Shown piece after piece: positions 44,217 to 52,811 of a stretch of 64,000 bases of DNA. The notes below the pieces were generated by a model. The model saw nothing but the letters and a program-made list of their open reading frames with translations, did no database searches and was not told the DNA's origin. The stretch comes from Egicoccus sp. AB-alg2 (GTDB lineage: Bacteria; Actinomycetota; Nitriliruptoria; Nitriliruptorales; Nitriliruptoraceae). How positions within the stretch are numbered: the first letter of the stretch is position 1; each line of letters opens with the position of its first letter. The stretch is taken from positions 186,001-250,000 of the forward strand of contig NZ_JBGUAX010000005.1 of assembly GCF_041821065.1 (NCBI RefSeq). The letters run 5' to 3'. The translations under genes and the position numbers were made by a program.

Positions 44217-44846
44217 TCACCAGTCGTCGTTGGCTCCACCGTCGTCGGTGAAGTCGTCGACGTCCCCGAAGCCGACGTCCCCACTCGCCCAGCCGTCGAG
44301 GTCGGACGCGTGGGTCTGCAGTTCGACGTTCGCGGCCCACATCACCGGCCGGGAGTCGTCGTGCGACGCGTCGCCACCATCGCAGGTGTCGTCCTCGGCA
44401 TCGGCGCAGTGCCATGCGGCGTCATCATCCGCGCCCGTGGCGGCGTGGTGCTTCGCGTCGGCCTCCAAGTTGCGTCGAGCGCGGTCCTTGCCGATGTAGA
44501 AGCCGATGACGGCGCCGTCGACGAACGCCTCCTCTTCGCGCAGCCGCCGGATCGGCAACGACTCCGCCGCCTCGCTCGCGAGCGCGCTCGGCCTGGCGTC
44601 GGCGACCGGGATCACTGGCGGTGCAGCCGCTGACGGCGGGGCAGGCGGAGGTGACGGCCGCGGGCGCGGTGGTTGTGGGGCCGGCGACGTCGATGGAGCG
44701 CCACCATCGACTCGCGGGCCAACGTCCGCCCGACTGGAACGGCGGTACAGCAAGGCGGCAGTCACCACGACACCAGCCACGAACGCAATTACCAGTTCCA
44801 ACGCTCGCCCTCGCTTCCTGCCGTGCCTGCCGGAGCGCATCGACAC
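44217..44846 (-). CDS. Acidic single-helix membrane protein
   Basis: 209 residues. A very basic head (MSMRSGRHGRKRGR), one membrane helix (about 17-36), a Pro-rich stalk (about 48-78), a charged helix region with AFVDGAVIGFYIGKDRARRN and an extremely Asp-rich C-terminus. The start is GTG 44846 (ATG 44840 also possible). It lies 53 bases after the stop of the HEPN-GTPase gene on the same strand and is likely co-expressed with it. No family recognised. A role as membrane partner of the GTPase is inference. Confidence 0.6.
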   Translation of the reverse strand: MSMRSGRHGRKRGRALELVIAFVAGVVVTAALLYRRSSRADVGPRVDGGAPSTSPAPQPPRPRPSPPPAPPSAAAPPVIPVADARPSALASEAAESLPIRRLREEEAFVDGAVIGFYIGKDRARRNLEADAKHHAATGADDDAAWHCADAEDDTCDGGDASHDDSRPVMWAANVELQTHASDLDGWASGDVGFGDVDDFTDDGGANDDW

Positions 44847-44899
44847 TGCCGCCTCGGCCGCCCGTGTCCGACGTCAGTGAACGACGGAGGTGCGACAGG

Positions 44900-47656
44900 T
44901 CATGCTGCGGCTTCGATCTCAACGGCCTGAAGCAGCTGCTGCCACGCCGCTTCCACGGCTCGGGTGCGCTCGTCCGCCGTGACTCGTAGCCGCTCGGCCG
45001 TGCCGCCGATCCGTCGTGCCGCCTCGTCGGCCAGATCGGCGACGCGCGCGGCAGCCCACTCCACCAGCTCGTCGACGTCGGCAACGACCAGCTTCTCGAG
45101 CTGCGGCCCGACATCGCTGAGGACGCGCTCGCCGGCCCGTGACACCGTGTCGATGATGCGCGCCTTCGTTCCCACACCGTACTCACGGGCCGCCGTCGCG
45201 TAGCCGTCCTGCATTGCCTCGTCGATGACCAGCTCGAGACCCTCGAGCACGTCACTTCGTGTCCGAGTGATCCGGCTCCGGATCTCGCCCGCGACGCGTT
45301 CCGCATCGTGGAGGACACCCAAGAGTTCGCTGCGCTGTGTGTCTGCGAGCGCTTCGATGAGCCCCCGCTGGGCCCGAATCTCGGCGGGCAACACCGACAC
45401 CAGCGTGCGTCCATAATCGGCGACCGCGGCCTGCACGCCGGTGTCATAGGCGGAGACGATCCGCTCGAGCTGGTCTCCGAAGAACTCTGGCCAGATGAGG
45501 GCGATGCTGTCGAGCAACGGCCGAGCCACCTCACCCGAGAGCTGTACTCGACCTGCAGTGCTGCTGAGGAAGGTCCCGCCGTCACGGCAGGCGCAGCGCA
45601 GGGTGCTCCAGTGGAAGCGGTGAAGGTCGACGGCGATGTGTGTGCGCGCCTGTTTCGCCGCGCGCCGGCTGCCGTCGACGAGCTCATCGAGGAAGCGATC
45701 TCGCGCACGACTCAGCTGCAGGCGAAGAGTTCCTTGCAACTGCCTGAGCGCCGCATTCAGTGCCCGCCCCGCGTCATCGGTTGCGATTGCGAGTTGGCCA
45801 CCGAAGGCGTCGAACTCGCCCAGGGCTTTTCCCGAGTCAGCGGCCGCACGCGCCTCGAGTACCTCGGCCTCGACGGCGCCTAGCTGTGCGGCCAGATGCT
45901 GAGCGTGCCGATGCACGTGTCCCTCACCGGCGGTGTGTTGCAGGTAGCGCACCAGTGCTGGGATCGCCGTGTCCTCCGGGGTGGCGAGAACCGGCGGGTG
46001 AACGGACCGCATGGCCTTCAACTGGACCAGGCGGTTGTGCGCCGACACCGTGAAGATGGGCAGCTGACCCACGGCCGCCTGCAGCGGCACGGACTCCCGC
46101 TCCGAGGCGCGCTCGAGGTCCGCGACGAGCTCGCGGACTTGGGCGCGGACGGTGTCGACGCAGCGGGCGTTGCGGGCGCGGGCGATGTCCACCGGCGAAA
46201 TGTTCTCGGCCAGCTCCAAATCGTCAGCGTCCACGGAGAGATCGATGTTGTCGGCATGCGTGCCGACGAACACCAATCCGCCCTCCCGGCCCTGCATCAC
46301 CAGTCGGCGAAAGAGGTCGCCCTCCTTGAGCGCGTCGGTCAGGTCCCCCGTGAGTGCGCGCCGCATGTCGAAGACGACCCAGACGTACTCGCTGTGCTCG
46401 AGGTAATCGCGCGTAATGGCCTCGCGAGCCGCGTTCGGGTCGTTGAGGCCTGGAAGGTCCACGAGGCGCCCTCCGCCGGCCAGTGCTTCGAATGGACCGG
46501 CAATCCGCACTAACTTGACCAGCGGCCACAGGTCACCATCGGACGTGACGTAGCGGCGCAGTTCGCGTCGTAGGGCGTCTCCGCTACTCGCAGAGACCGT
46601 TCGCCGCCCATCGCTCAAGGCCTCGGTCACCGCTGGCGGTTCGAGCAGATCGGTGAGGGAGAGCGAGGTCGAGAAGCTGGCGACCGCGTCTTGCCCGAAA
46701 AGGCTCCGCAGCTTGCGCTCCACCTCACCGCCCGGCGGTAGGGCGCCGTCCGCGCCTTCTTCACGCCCGGTGTGCAGCTCATCCCGATAGCGCTCGAGTT
46801 CGGCCTCCCAGGATCGGCGCGTCACGAACTCGACCGTCGCCGTGTATCGGGGCCCGTGACGAACCTCGATCGCCGCGGAAGTGCATGCGCGGGAGTTGTT
46901 GCTCGCCAAGACGCGCTCGCCCAACACCGCATTGATGAGCGTCGACTTGCCGGCTCCTGTGCCGCCGAGCAGGGTGACTCGGACCGAGGGCACGCACTCC
47001 GCCGCAGCCGCGACATGATGAAGGCGGTCCGACCAGGAGTCGAGTCTCTCGGCCAGCGGCTGAGGCAGTTCCGCGCCACCCGCGGTGAAGACCCGCTGGC
47101 GAAGCATCGCGAGCTCGGACCGGAGGGCCATCGCTCGTGTATGAACGGGCTGCAGTGTCGTTTCGACGATCGGCCTGGTATCGAGCTTCCCGGCTGCCGT
47201 CCCCTCCATCGCGGGTATTGTCCTGGGGCGGCCACCCGGCGGCAGTTCCGATGGCGGTGGGGACGGTGGTGGGCCGGAGGCGAGCCCGAACGACTCCAAG
47301 ATCCGGAAGGCGGTGTCGTTCAACCGTCGGACGTCGCCCCAGTCCAACGGCTGGTTGTGAGCCCACCGGTTACGAACGTCTCGAACCTCATGGAGATAGC
47401 TTCGCGTCGACCGGTGCTTCGCCAGCGGCTTCCAGACCTGATCCCAGGTTCCGAGGATGGCACTGATGACGGCCGCCGGGTCGTTGATCGCGGCGGTGCG
47501 ATCCGGCTTTCCGTGCCGAGCGTTGGCACGTTGCAGCCAGTCGTCCCGCCCCTCGTAGTGCGGGCGCAGGCGACGCTCGGCCAGCGGGGCCAGCTCCGCA
47601 GCCAGCGCGATGAGAATCCGGTCGACCGTCTCCCTTGGTGTCTCCGCAACCGCCAT
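44900..47656 (-). CDS. HEPN (Swt1-type) - dynamin-like GTPase fusion protein
   Basis: 918 residues. Residues 1-125 resemble the Swt1-type HEPN domain; the segment HEVRDVRNRWAHNQPLDWGD carries the HEPN Rx4-6H motif (Arg95...His100). A Pro-rich linker (126-145) leads to a dynamin-like GTPase: G1 LLGGTGAGKST (P-loop 231-239), G2 candidate Thr259, G3 DLPGLND (400-406) and a G4-like GTHADN (465-470). The rest (about 590-918) is mainly long helices, as in dynamin stalks, with no membrane helix. HEPN domains are often RNA-cutting toxins; bacterial dynamins remodel membranes and some act against phages. The fusion suggests an effector of a defence or stress response. ATG 47656 has a GGGGG-type ribosome site. 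Confidence 0.75.
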   Translation of the reverse strand: MAVAETPRETVDRILIALAAELAPLAERRLRPHYEGRDDWLQRANARHGKPDRTAAINDPAAVISAILGTWDQVWKPLAKHRSTRSYLHEVRDVRNRWAHNQPLDWGDVRRLNDTAFRILESFGLASGPPPSPPPSELPPGGRPRTIPAMEGTAAGKLDTRPIVETTLQPVHTRAMALRSELAMLRQRVFTAGGAELPQPLAERLDSWSDRLHHVAAAAECVPSVRVTLLGGTGAGKSTLINAVLGERVLASNNSRACTSAAIEVRHGPRYTATVEFVTRRSWEAELERYRDELHTGREEGADGALPPGGEVERKLRSLFGQDAVASFSTSLSLTDLLEPPAVTEALSDGRRTVSASSGDALRRELRRYVTSDGDLWPLVKLVRIAGPFEALAGGGRLVDLPGLNDPNAAREAITRDYLEHSEYVWVVFDMRRALTGDLTDALKEGDLFRRLVMQGREGGLVFVGTHADNIDLSVDADDLELAENISPVDIARARNARCVDTVRAQVRELVADLERASERESVPLQAAVGQLPIFTVSAHNRLVQLKAMRSVHPPVLATPEDTAIPALVRYLQHTAGEGHVHRHAQHLAAQLGAVEAEVLEARAAADSGKALGEFDAFGGQLAIATDDAGRALNAALRQLQGTLRLQLSRARDRFLDELVDGSRRAAKQARTHIAVDLHRFHWSTLRCACRDGGTFLSSTAGRVQLSGEVARPLLDSIALIWPEFFGDQLERIVSAYDTGVQAAVADYGRTLVSVLPAEIRAQRGLIEALADTQRSELLGVLHDAERVAGEIRSRITRTRSDVLEGLELVIDEAMQDGYATAAREYGVGTKARIIDTVSRAGERVLSDVGPQLEKLVVADVDELVEWAAARVADLADEAARRIGGTAERLRVTADERTRAVEAAWQQLLQAVEIEAAA

Positions 47657-47815
47657 GTCGGCCCCCGTCGCCTCGCGTGCAGCAGCGCGAGGCCCTGCAC
47701 CTGGGGCCTCGCAATCGGTTCAGCTCCCCCATCGGCGCTCGGCGGGCCAGCTTCACGGCTTCTTCACCGGTGTCTCCGGCAGCGCACATCTGTCCAAGCT
47801 GAGGCTGGCAGACGA

Positions 47816-48220
47816 TCAGTCGGTGACGGCACCGCCAGTCGCGCTGGGGAGCCGGTCGAGCAACTGGCGCGGGCCGGAGACGGCGGCGCCGAGCGCCTCG
47901 ACCCGCTCGCGCAGCGCCCGGTCGGCCGTCACCACCTCGATGTCGTTGCCGTCGTCCGCGGTGACGAGTTCGACGATCCGGTCGTCCGCGGCGTCGCGAC
48001 CTCGGCGTCGCGCGTAGCGGACCTCGAGCTGGTCGTTTCGGCCTTCGGGGAGGCCGGTCACCGGCCCGCCGTCGACGACAAGCACCACCTCGGCGTCCGT
48101 GGCGGCCGCGAACGGCTGGAGACGGGCGGCAAGACGACGCACCGCCCCGTCGCGGTCGCGCCACCAGCCGTCGGGGCGGCTGCCGATGACGTTCATGGCG
48201 TCGATGTACAGGATTCGCAT
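47816..48220 (-). CDS. NYN/PIN-like putative RNA nuclease
   Basis: 134 residues. The fold is that of NYN/PIN-like nucleases: opening strand ILYIDAMNVIGSRPDGWWRDRDGA with the first Asp, then VVLVVDG, ARRRGRDAADDRIVELV with the central Asp pair, and IEVVTADRALRERV with another Asp. Together these make the acidic metal site. A minus-strand TACGGT lies 7 bases before the ATG at 48220, so the message is probably leaderless and the start firm. The gene lies 160 bases upstream of the HEPN-GTPase gene on the same strand. Confidence 0.8.
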   Translation of the reverse strand: MRILYIDAMNVIGSRPDGWWRDRDGAVRRLAARLQPFAAATDAEVVLVVDGGPVTGLPEGRNDQLEVRYARRRGRDAADDRIVELVTADDGNDIEVVTADRALRERVEALGAAVSGPRQLLDRLPSATGGAVTD

Positions 48221-48227
48221 CGACCAC

Positions 48228-48233
48228 ACCGTA
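48228..48233 (-). promoter_or_regulatory. -10 box of a leaderless transcript (NYN gene)
   Basis: TACGGT on the minus strand (48233-48228), 7 bases, then ATG at 48220. This fits the TANNNT-N7-start layout of leaderless actinobacterial mRNAs. Confidence 0.5.
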
Positions 48234-48239
48234 CGCGCC

Positions 48240-48245
48240 TAGCGT
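48240..48245 (+). promoter_or_regulatory. Possible -10 box of the dienelactone hydrolase gene
   Basis: TAGCGT on the plus strand, about 69 bases before the ATG at 48314, back to back with the NYN promoter. Confidence 0.35.
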
Positions 48246-48313
48246 TCGTCGGCACCGAACCACGGTCAGCCGCCGGCTCGGGCGGAGCGACGACGAACCC
48301 AGGGAGGCGCGCG

Positions 48314-49048
48314 ATGAGCGACGACTCGGCGACACAGGTACGCGAGGAACGTGTCACCTACCAGGCAGGTGACACGAAGCTGGTCGGCTACCTCGCGACG
48401 CCGGCCACGACCGCGGAGCCCGCGCCGGGCGTGCTGGTGTTCCCGGAGTGGTGGGGCGTGACCGAGTACCCGCGCCAACGTGCCCGGCAGCTGGCCGAGC
48501 TCGGCTACGTCGCCTTCGCGGCCGACATGTTCGGCGACGGGGTCACGACCGACGAGGTCGAGGAAGCGGCGCGGCTGTCGGGTGACACGCGGCTGGGGCC
48601 GGTGAGCCGGGAGCGGGGACGCGCGGCGTTGGAGGTGCTGACGTCCCAGCCTCAGGTGGACGTGTCACGGGTGGCCGCGATCGGCTTCTGCTTCGGCGGT
48701 GACGTCGCCCTGGAGCTGGCGCGTGACGGCGCCGACCTGAGCGCCGTGGTGGCCTTCCACGCCAGCCTCACCTCGATCGAGCCGGCGGGTGCAGGGCGGT
48801 TCGAGCCGAGCGTGCTGGTCCTGCACGGCGCCGACGACCCGCTGACGCCGCCGGAGCGCGTGGCCGCCTTCGAGGACGAGATGCGTGCCGCCGGGGCGGA
48901 CTGGCAGCTGGTGTCCTACAGCGGCGCGGTGCACAGCTTCACCAACCCGGAGGCCGACACCGCCGGTCTGGACGGCGTCGCGTACCACGCGACCGCGGCC
49001 CGCCGCGCGTGGGAGCACCACCTCGCCTTCCTCGAGGAGGTCGTGTAG
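48314..49048 (+). CDS. Dienelactone hydrolase-family protein
   Basis: 244 residues, alpha/beta hydrolase of the dienelactone hydrolase family. The nucleophile is Cys in AIGFCFGGDVALE (GxCxG), the acid is in LHGADDPLTPPE, and the catalytic His is in GAVHSFTNPEAD. These enzymes open lactones such as dienelactone; many family members have other esters as substrates. AGGGAGG precedes the ATG at 48314; longer upstream extensions run antisense through the GTPase gene and are not real. Confidence 0.85.
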   Translation: MSDDSATQVREERVTYQAGDTKLVGYLATPATTAEPAPGVLVFPEWWGVTEYPRQRARQLAELGYVAFAADMFGDGVTTDEVEEAARLSGDTRLGPVSRERGRAALEVLTSQPQVDVSRVAAIGFCFGGDVALELARDGADLSAVVAFHASLTSIEPAGAGRFEPSVLVLHGADDPLTPPERVAAFEDEMRAAGADWQLVSYSGAVHSFTNPEADTAGLDGVAYHATAARRAWEHHLAFLEEVV

Positions 49049-49597
49049 GGCCTGCCACGGCGGCCTCGCGCCCGCTCAGTCGCAGTCGTCGGGTGGCACG
49101 CCCTGCACGTCCATGACGCGCAGCGATGCCTCCTCGGAGCCTTGCTCGGGGACCCGCCACACCATCCGTTCGTCGCCGAATGACGACTCCCCCATCGGCG
49201 CGACCATCTCCCGCGTGTCGGCGTCGTACAGGCCGGTGCGCGGTCCCGGCTCGAAGCAGGAGCGCACGATGGCGTAATGGCTGCCGCCGGCGTGGCGGAC
49301 GTGGATGCTCGTGTAGCGCAAATCGGGCAGGCGCTCGATCACCCCGTGCGCCGCGAGCTCCTCGACACGCGCCGCGACCTTGTCGAAGGCGATCCCGTCG
49401 TGGGTCTGCCGCAACAGTTCGTGGTCGACTTCGCCGGTGGCCAGCAGCTGTGCCTCCGTGGCAAGTGCCGCGGCGACCAGTTCGAGGTACTCGAGCTGTT
49501 CGTGCGCCGGGAGTCCGCCGTCGTCGGCCGGCTCGAGCGGTGGCAGCGGCTCGAACAACGGGTCGTCGTCGCGGATCGGGGGCACGTGGTCGAACGA

Positions 49598-49605
49598 CGG
49601 TTCGT
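49598..49605. repeat. Target-site duplication, left copy
   Basis: CGGTTCGT, identical to 51029-51036, directly flanking the left end of the IS. Confidence 0.9.
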
Positions 49606-51028
49606 GGCGCTTCGGAAGTTGGTGGGGCGCGGTAGCTGGGTGAGCGGCCGCTGAGGGTGCTGGGACGAGCACAGGGACCCCGCGAGGATGGGGGTGTCTG
49701 AAGCCACCCAGCCTGGGGATCCCTGTGCTCGTCGAGCCTACGTTGCTGTGCCGTGCTCTGGTCGGACTCGCCGACATCGATGTCGTCGGCGTGATCGGCT
49801 GGACTGTTCCGATGCAGGTCCACATCGCCTCCACACTCGAGCGCCCGGACTGCTCGAGTTGCGGATCGGCGGCGAGGATCAAGCAGACGATGCGGCGTCG
49901 GCTGGTCGATCTGCCCTCGTTTGGCCGCCCGGTCGTGACGGTGTGGCGCCAGGTCCGCTGGCACTGCCCGGCTCCGGTGTGTTCAGCGGGGTCGTGGATG
50001 CAGACCGATGATCGGATCGTGATCGGCAACCGTGGCATCACCGACCGCGCCGCCCGTTGGGCGTGCGAGCAGGTCGGCCGTCACGGCCGCTCGGTCACCG
50101 AGGTCGCCGCCGATCTCGGCTGCGACTGGCACACCGTCAACCGGGCCGCGATCGCCTACGGGCTCGCCTTGGTCGACGATCCCGACCGCATCGGACCGGT
50201 CACCACGCTCGGGCTGGATGAGACCGCGTTCGTCCGGCTCGGCAAGTTCCGTCACCGGCTGTGGTCCACCCAGCTCGTCGGTGACGGCCAGCTCCTCGAC
50301 GTCGTGCAGGGGCGTGACGCCGCCCCGGCGTGCGCTTGGCTCGCTGCCCGGCCCGAGACGTGGAAGGCCGGGATCGAGTGGGTCACGCTCGACCTGTCCG
50401 GTTCCTACCGGGCGGTCGCGGACACGATGCTGCCCGACGCGGCCCAGGTCGCCGATCCGTTCCACGTCGTGCGGGTTGCGAACGAGCGGCTCGACGAGGT
50501 CCGCCGCCGCGTGCAGAACGAGACGCTCGGCCACCGCGGCCGCAAGACCGATCCGCTGTACCGCACCCGCCGGCTGCTGGTCATGGCCGACGAGCGGCTC
50601 GACGACAACGCGCGTGAGCGGCGTCGTGGGCTGCTTGCCGCGGGCGATCCCAAGGGGCAGGTCGCCGACGCCTGGACCGCCAAGGAGGCCGTCCGCGAGA
50701 TCTACCGCATCGGCGATCCCGACCTGGCTCTCCAGTGGGTCACGGAGCTGGCCGACACGCTCGACGACCGCTTCTACAGCCCCGAGATCCGCCGGCTCGG
50801 ACGCACCCTTCGCCGTTGGGGTCCACAGATTGCAGCCTGGCACGCCTCACGCGCCTCGAACGGCCCCGTGGAGGCCGTCAACAACCTCGCCAAGCGCATC
50901 AAGCGGGTCGCATTCGGCATCACGAACTGGACCCACTGGCGCGTCCGAGTGCTGCTCTACGCCGGCCGTCCAGACTGGACGAAGCTCGCGACCATCACCC
51001 CGGCCGCCCCGTGAACTTCCGAAGAGCC
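49606..51028 (+). mobile_element. ISL3-family insertion sequence, 1423 bp
   Basis: The left inverted repeat is 49606-49629 and the right is 51005-51028. On comparison GGCGCTTCGGAAGTT matches GGCTCTTCGGAAGTT and then GGGGCG matches, giving 20 of 24 identical. The element has a single transposase gene in the plus direction. The flanking 8-bp direct repeats CGGTTCGT are the length expected for ISL3 elements. Perfect duplication and intact transposase suggest a recent insertion. Confidence 0.93.
49725..51014 (+). CDS. ISL3-family transposase
   Basis: 429 residues. An N-terminal zinc ribbon is seen in CSSCGSAARIKQ with a later WHCPAPVC pair, then a helix-turn-helix (about 112-145: SVTEVAADLGCDWHTVNRAA). 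The DDE core follows: first Asp in LGLDETAF, second Asp in VTLDLSGSY and the Glu in ASNGPVEAVNNLAKRIKR. This is the usual layout of ISL3 transposases, and the gene appears intact. GTG 49725 follows GGGGATCCCT. Confidence 0.92.
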   Translation: MLVEPTLLCRALVGLADIDVVGVIGWTVPMQVHIASTLERPDCSSCGSAARIKQTMRRRLVDLPSFGRPVVTVWRQVRWHCPAPVCSAGSWMQTDDRIVIGNRGITDRAARWACEQVGRHGRSVTEVAADLGCDWHTVNRAAIAYGLALVDDPDRIGPVTTLGLDETAFVRLGKFRHRLWSTQLVGDGQLLDVVQGRDAAPACAWLAARPETWKAGIEWVTLDLSGSYRAVADTMLPDAAQVADPFHVVRVANERLDEVRRRVQNETLGHRGRKTDPLYRTRRLLVMADERLDDNARERRRGLLAAGDPKGQVADAWTAKEAVREIYRIGDPDLALQWVTELADTLDDRFYSPEIRRLGRTLRRWGPQIAAWHASRASNGPVEAVNNLAKRIKRVAFGITNWTHWRVRVLLYAGRPDWTKLATITPAAP

Positions 51029-51036
51029 CGGTTCGT
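51029..51036. repeat. Target-site duplication, right copy
   Basis: CGGTTCGT, the partner of the copy at 49598-49605. Confidence 0.9.
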
Positions 51037-51237
51037 CCGCCGCTGTCGGCGGTGCGTCGAGCTCGGGTTGCGCGCCTTGCTCTCCTGGCTGTGCGGTCGG
51101 TGGCGCCGGCTCGGCAACCGGTCCCGCCGCGGCGACCTCGTCACGGTCGCCGCTGTCACTGCTGCCGACGGCGCCGCCGCTGTTGCTGCAGCCGACCAGC
51201 AGCGCGGCGAGCGCGAACGCACCGGTGAGCTGTCGGC

Positions 51238-51945
51238 TCACAAGGGGCATGCGGGCACCCAGCCGTCAGGCGTGTCGGCATGTACGGCAGGCCGCTCGAA
51301 TACCCGGTCCCAGCCGCCCAGCGGTCGGTGTCGCGCCGCGAGGTCCCGTGCGTGGCGCTGCAGGCGGTGACGCGCGGCCTCGGCGGCACGGCCGGAGGCG
51401 GCTTCCAGCGCCGCCGACAACGGCTGGTCGCGGGTCAACGCATCGACGTCGTGGGCGTGCACGGTGTGGCCCCATCGCCAGGCCGTGTAGACGACGTGGA
51501 GCGCGTCCTCGTCGAGGCGATGCCGTGCGGCGTCGTCCAGCACGCTCGCCACCGGTGACATCTCCACGTCGAGGTCCGAGGCGACACCAAGACCGCCGAC
51601 CGGCAACTGCCGGACCCGCAGCTCCGAGCCCGCTCCACGCCGCAGGGCCGACGTCAAGATCCAGGTCACGGCGACCGTCGGCCGGCCGGGCTCGTGCAAG
51701 TCGGAGACTCGGCCGGGGAGCGCGACGACGAGGCCGTCGGGGGCGCGCTCGCCCGCGATCACGGCCAGCTCGGTCAGAGGATCGATGTCGTCGCCGGGCC
51801 GCTCGTGCCGGCTTCGGACGATCAGGTCGGCCGCGCCGTTGGTGAAGCAGGCGAGCAGCGCTGCCGGCCGCTCGTCCCCGTCGAGCGGTCCCAGGAGGTC
51901 GGCGAGCCACGTCTCGTGGTCGTGCCAGTCGAGAGGCGTCGTCAA
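51238..51945 (-). CDS. Hypothetical protein in the lipoprotein operon
   Basis: 235 residues, soluble, no family recognised. The N-terminal half is mixed alpha/beta with strands such as AALLACFTNGAADLIV and DGLVVALPGRV. The C-terminal half is helical and arginine-rich, including ALHVVYTAWRWGHTVHAHDV. The start is TTG 51945, overlapping the stop of the upstream gene (TTGA), and its end overlaps the start of the interrupted lipoprotein gene by 13 bases. Tight packing indicates one operon of three genes. Confidence 0.6.
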   Translation of the reverse strand: MTTPLDWHDHETWLADLLGPLDGDERPAALLACFTNGAADLIVRSRHERPGDDIDPLTELAVIAGERAPDGLVVALPGRVSDLHEPGRPTVAVTWILTSALRRGAGSELRVRQLPVGGLGVASDLDVEMSPVASVLDDAARHRLDEDALHVVYTAWRWGHTVHAHDVDALTRDQPLSAALEAASGRAAEAARHRLQRHARDLAARHRPLGGWDRVFERPAVHADTPDGWVPACPL

Positions 51946-52718
51946 CGTCGGCCCTCCCGTGCGATGGTCGACGGCGACGCGTCCGACCGCGACGCGTTCG
52001 AGCGCGAGGCGGCTGACCGCGGGGCGTCCGACCGCGAGGCTGCCGACCGCGCGACCGGGCCCGTGGTAACGGTTCGGCGGCGGGCGAGATCACGGGCACG
52101 CCGGCGGTCCGCGGGTCTGACCTGTCGCTCGAGGTTCCTGGGGACTCGGGTGAAGCCATAGCGGTCCTGCCAGCCGGGTGCCACCTCGACGACCACGCCC
52201 CAGCGCGAGAGCGCGTAGACGGTGCCCAGCCGCGCCGGGTCGTCCTCGCGCATCGCCGCGTCCTGGGCAAGGGCGTGGCGCAGGCTCGGGCTCCAGACGC
52301 CGTCGTCGAGACGCTCGGGGTCGCTCCAGCGGACCTCGCCGTCGACGACCTGCTGGTCGAGCAGGTATGCCTCGACCACCGGCTGGACGCCCTTGCGTTG
52401 CGCCACCTCGACGGTGATGCCATAGGTGGCAAGCGCGGCTTGGAGGTCCGAGTCCTGCACCTGGGGGTCGGTACATCGCGCGCTGCTGAACAGCAGGACC
52501 TGGCGGATCCCGAGCAGCGCCACCGGCCCGATCAGCAGCGAGTTCATCTCGTGCTGGCGGGCGTGCAGCACGCCGAAGCCGACCTGGACGCGGATCGTCG
52601 GCTGGCCGTCCTCGAAGCCGTACAGGGTCGGCCGCACCTGCAGGCCGCGGCGCACCGCGATGGCTGCTTCCTCGCCGGCGCTGCCGATCGGATCTTCCCA
52701 CCGTGGCGGGCTGCTCAT
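51942..52718 (-). CDS. Hypothetical protein with repetitive C-terminal tail
   Basis: 258 residues. A globular part of about 215 residues has beta-rich segments (RPTLYGFEDGQPTIRVQVGF, ALLGIRQVLLFSSAR) and a helix with SLRHALAQDAAMREDDPARL. The last ~40 residues are low-complexity Arg-Ser-Ala repeats (RSAASRSDAP, RSAASRSNAS, RSDASPS). ATG 52718 has GAGAGGGTGAC directly upstream. It leads the three-gene operon that ends in the IS-interrupted lipoprotein. No function known. Confidence 0.6.
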   Translation of the reverse strand: MSSPPRWEDPIGSAGEEAAIAVRRGLQVRPTLYGFEDGQPTIRVQVGFGVLHARQHEMNSLLIGPVALLGIRQVLLFSSARCTDPQVQDSDLQAALATYGITVEVAQRKGVQPVVEAYLLDQQVVDGEVRWSDPERLDDGVWSPSLRHALAQDAAMREDDPARLGTVYALSRWGVVVEVAPGWQDRYGFTRVPRNLERQVRPADRRRARDLARRRTVTTGPVARSAASRSDAPRSAASRSNASRSDASPSTIAREGRR

Positions 52719-52811
52719 GTCACCCTCTCGTGCTTGGTCACCGAGGCAGCCTGCCGCAGTTCGGTGAGACTGCGGATCTGGGATGCTGCGAGCCTGTGGA
52801 TGGGAGACGAC

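Larger units (their letters stand above)
49076..51250 (-). pseudogene. Lipoprotein gene interrupted by an ISL3 insertion
   Basis: The 5' part (51250-51029, 74 codons) encodes a lipoprotein leader with lipobox LLVGC (Cys21) and an acidic, Pro-rich linker. The 3' part (49597-49076) encodes about 173 residues, including the stretch LPDLRYTSIHVRHAGGSHYA. Between them lies the IS. Removing the IS and one copy of the 8-bp target duplication joins ADEP to SFDHVPP in the same frame and gives one 247-residue protein. The original product would be a surface lipoprotein of unknown function. It is the last gene of a three-gene minus-strand operon and its start overlaps the end of the gene upstream. As it stands, the product is truncated or fused with IS sequence. 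Confidence 0.85.

Noticed and set aside
46772-48313. Long upstream extension of the dienelactone hydrolase frame
   Set aside because: It runs antisense through the GTPase and NYN genes. The real start is ATG 48314 with AGGGAGG upstream.
49610-51024. IS ends at the CTTCGGAAGTT repeats with no target duplication
   Set aside because: Extending the ends to GGC(T/G)CTTCGG gives longer inverted repeats and a perfect 8-bp duplication, so 49606-51028 is correct.
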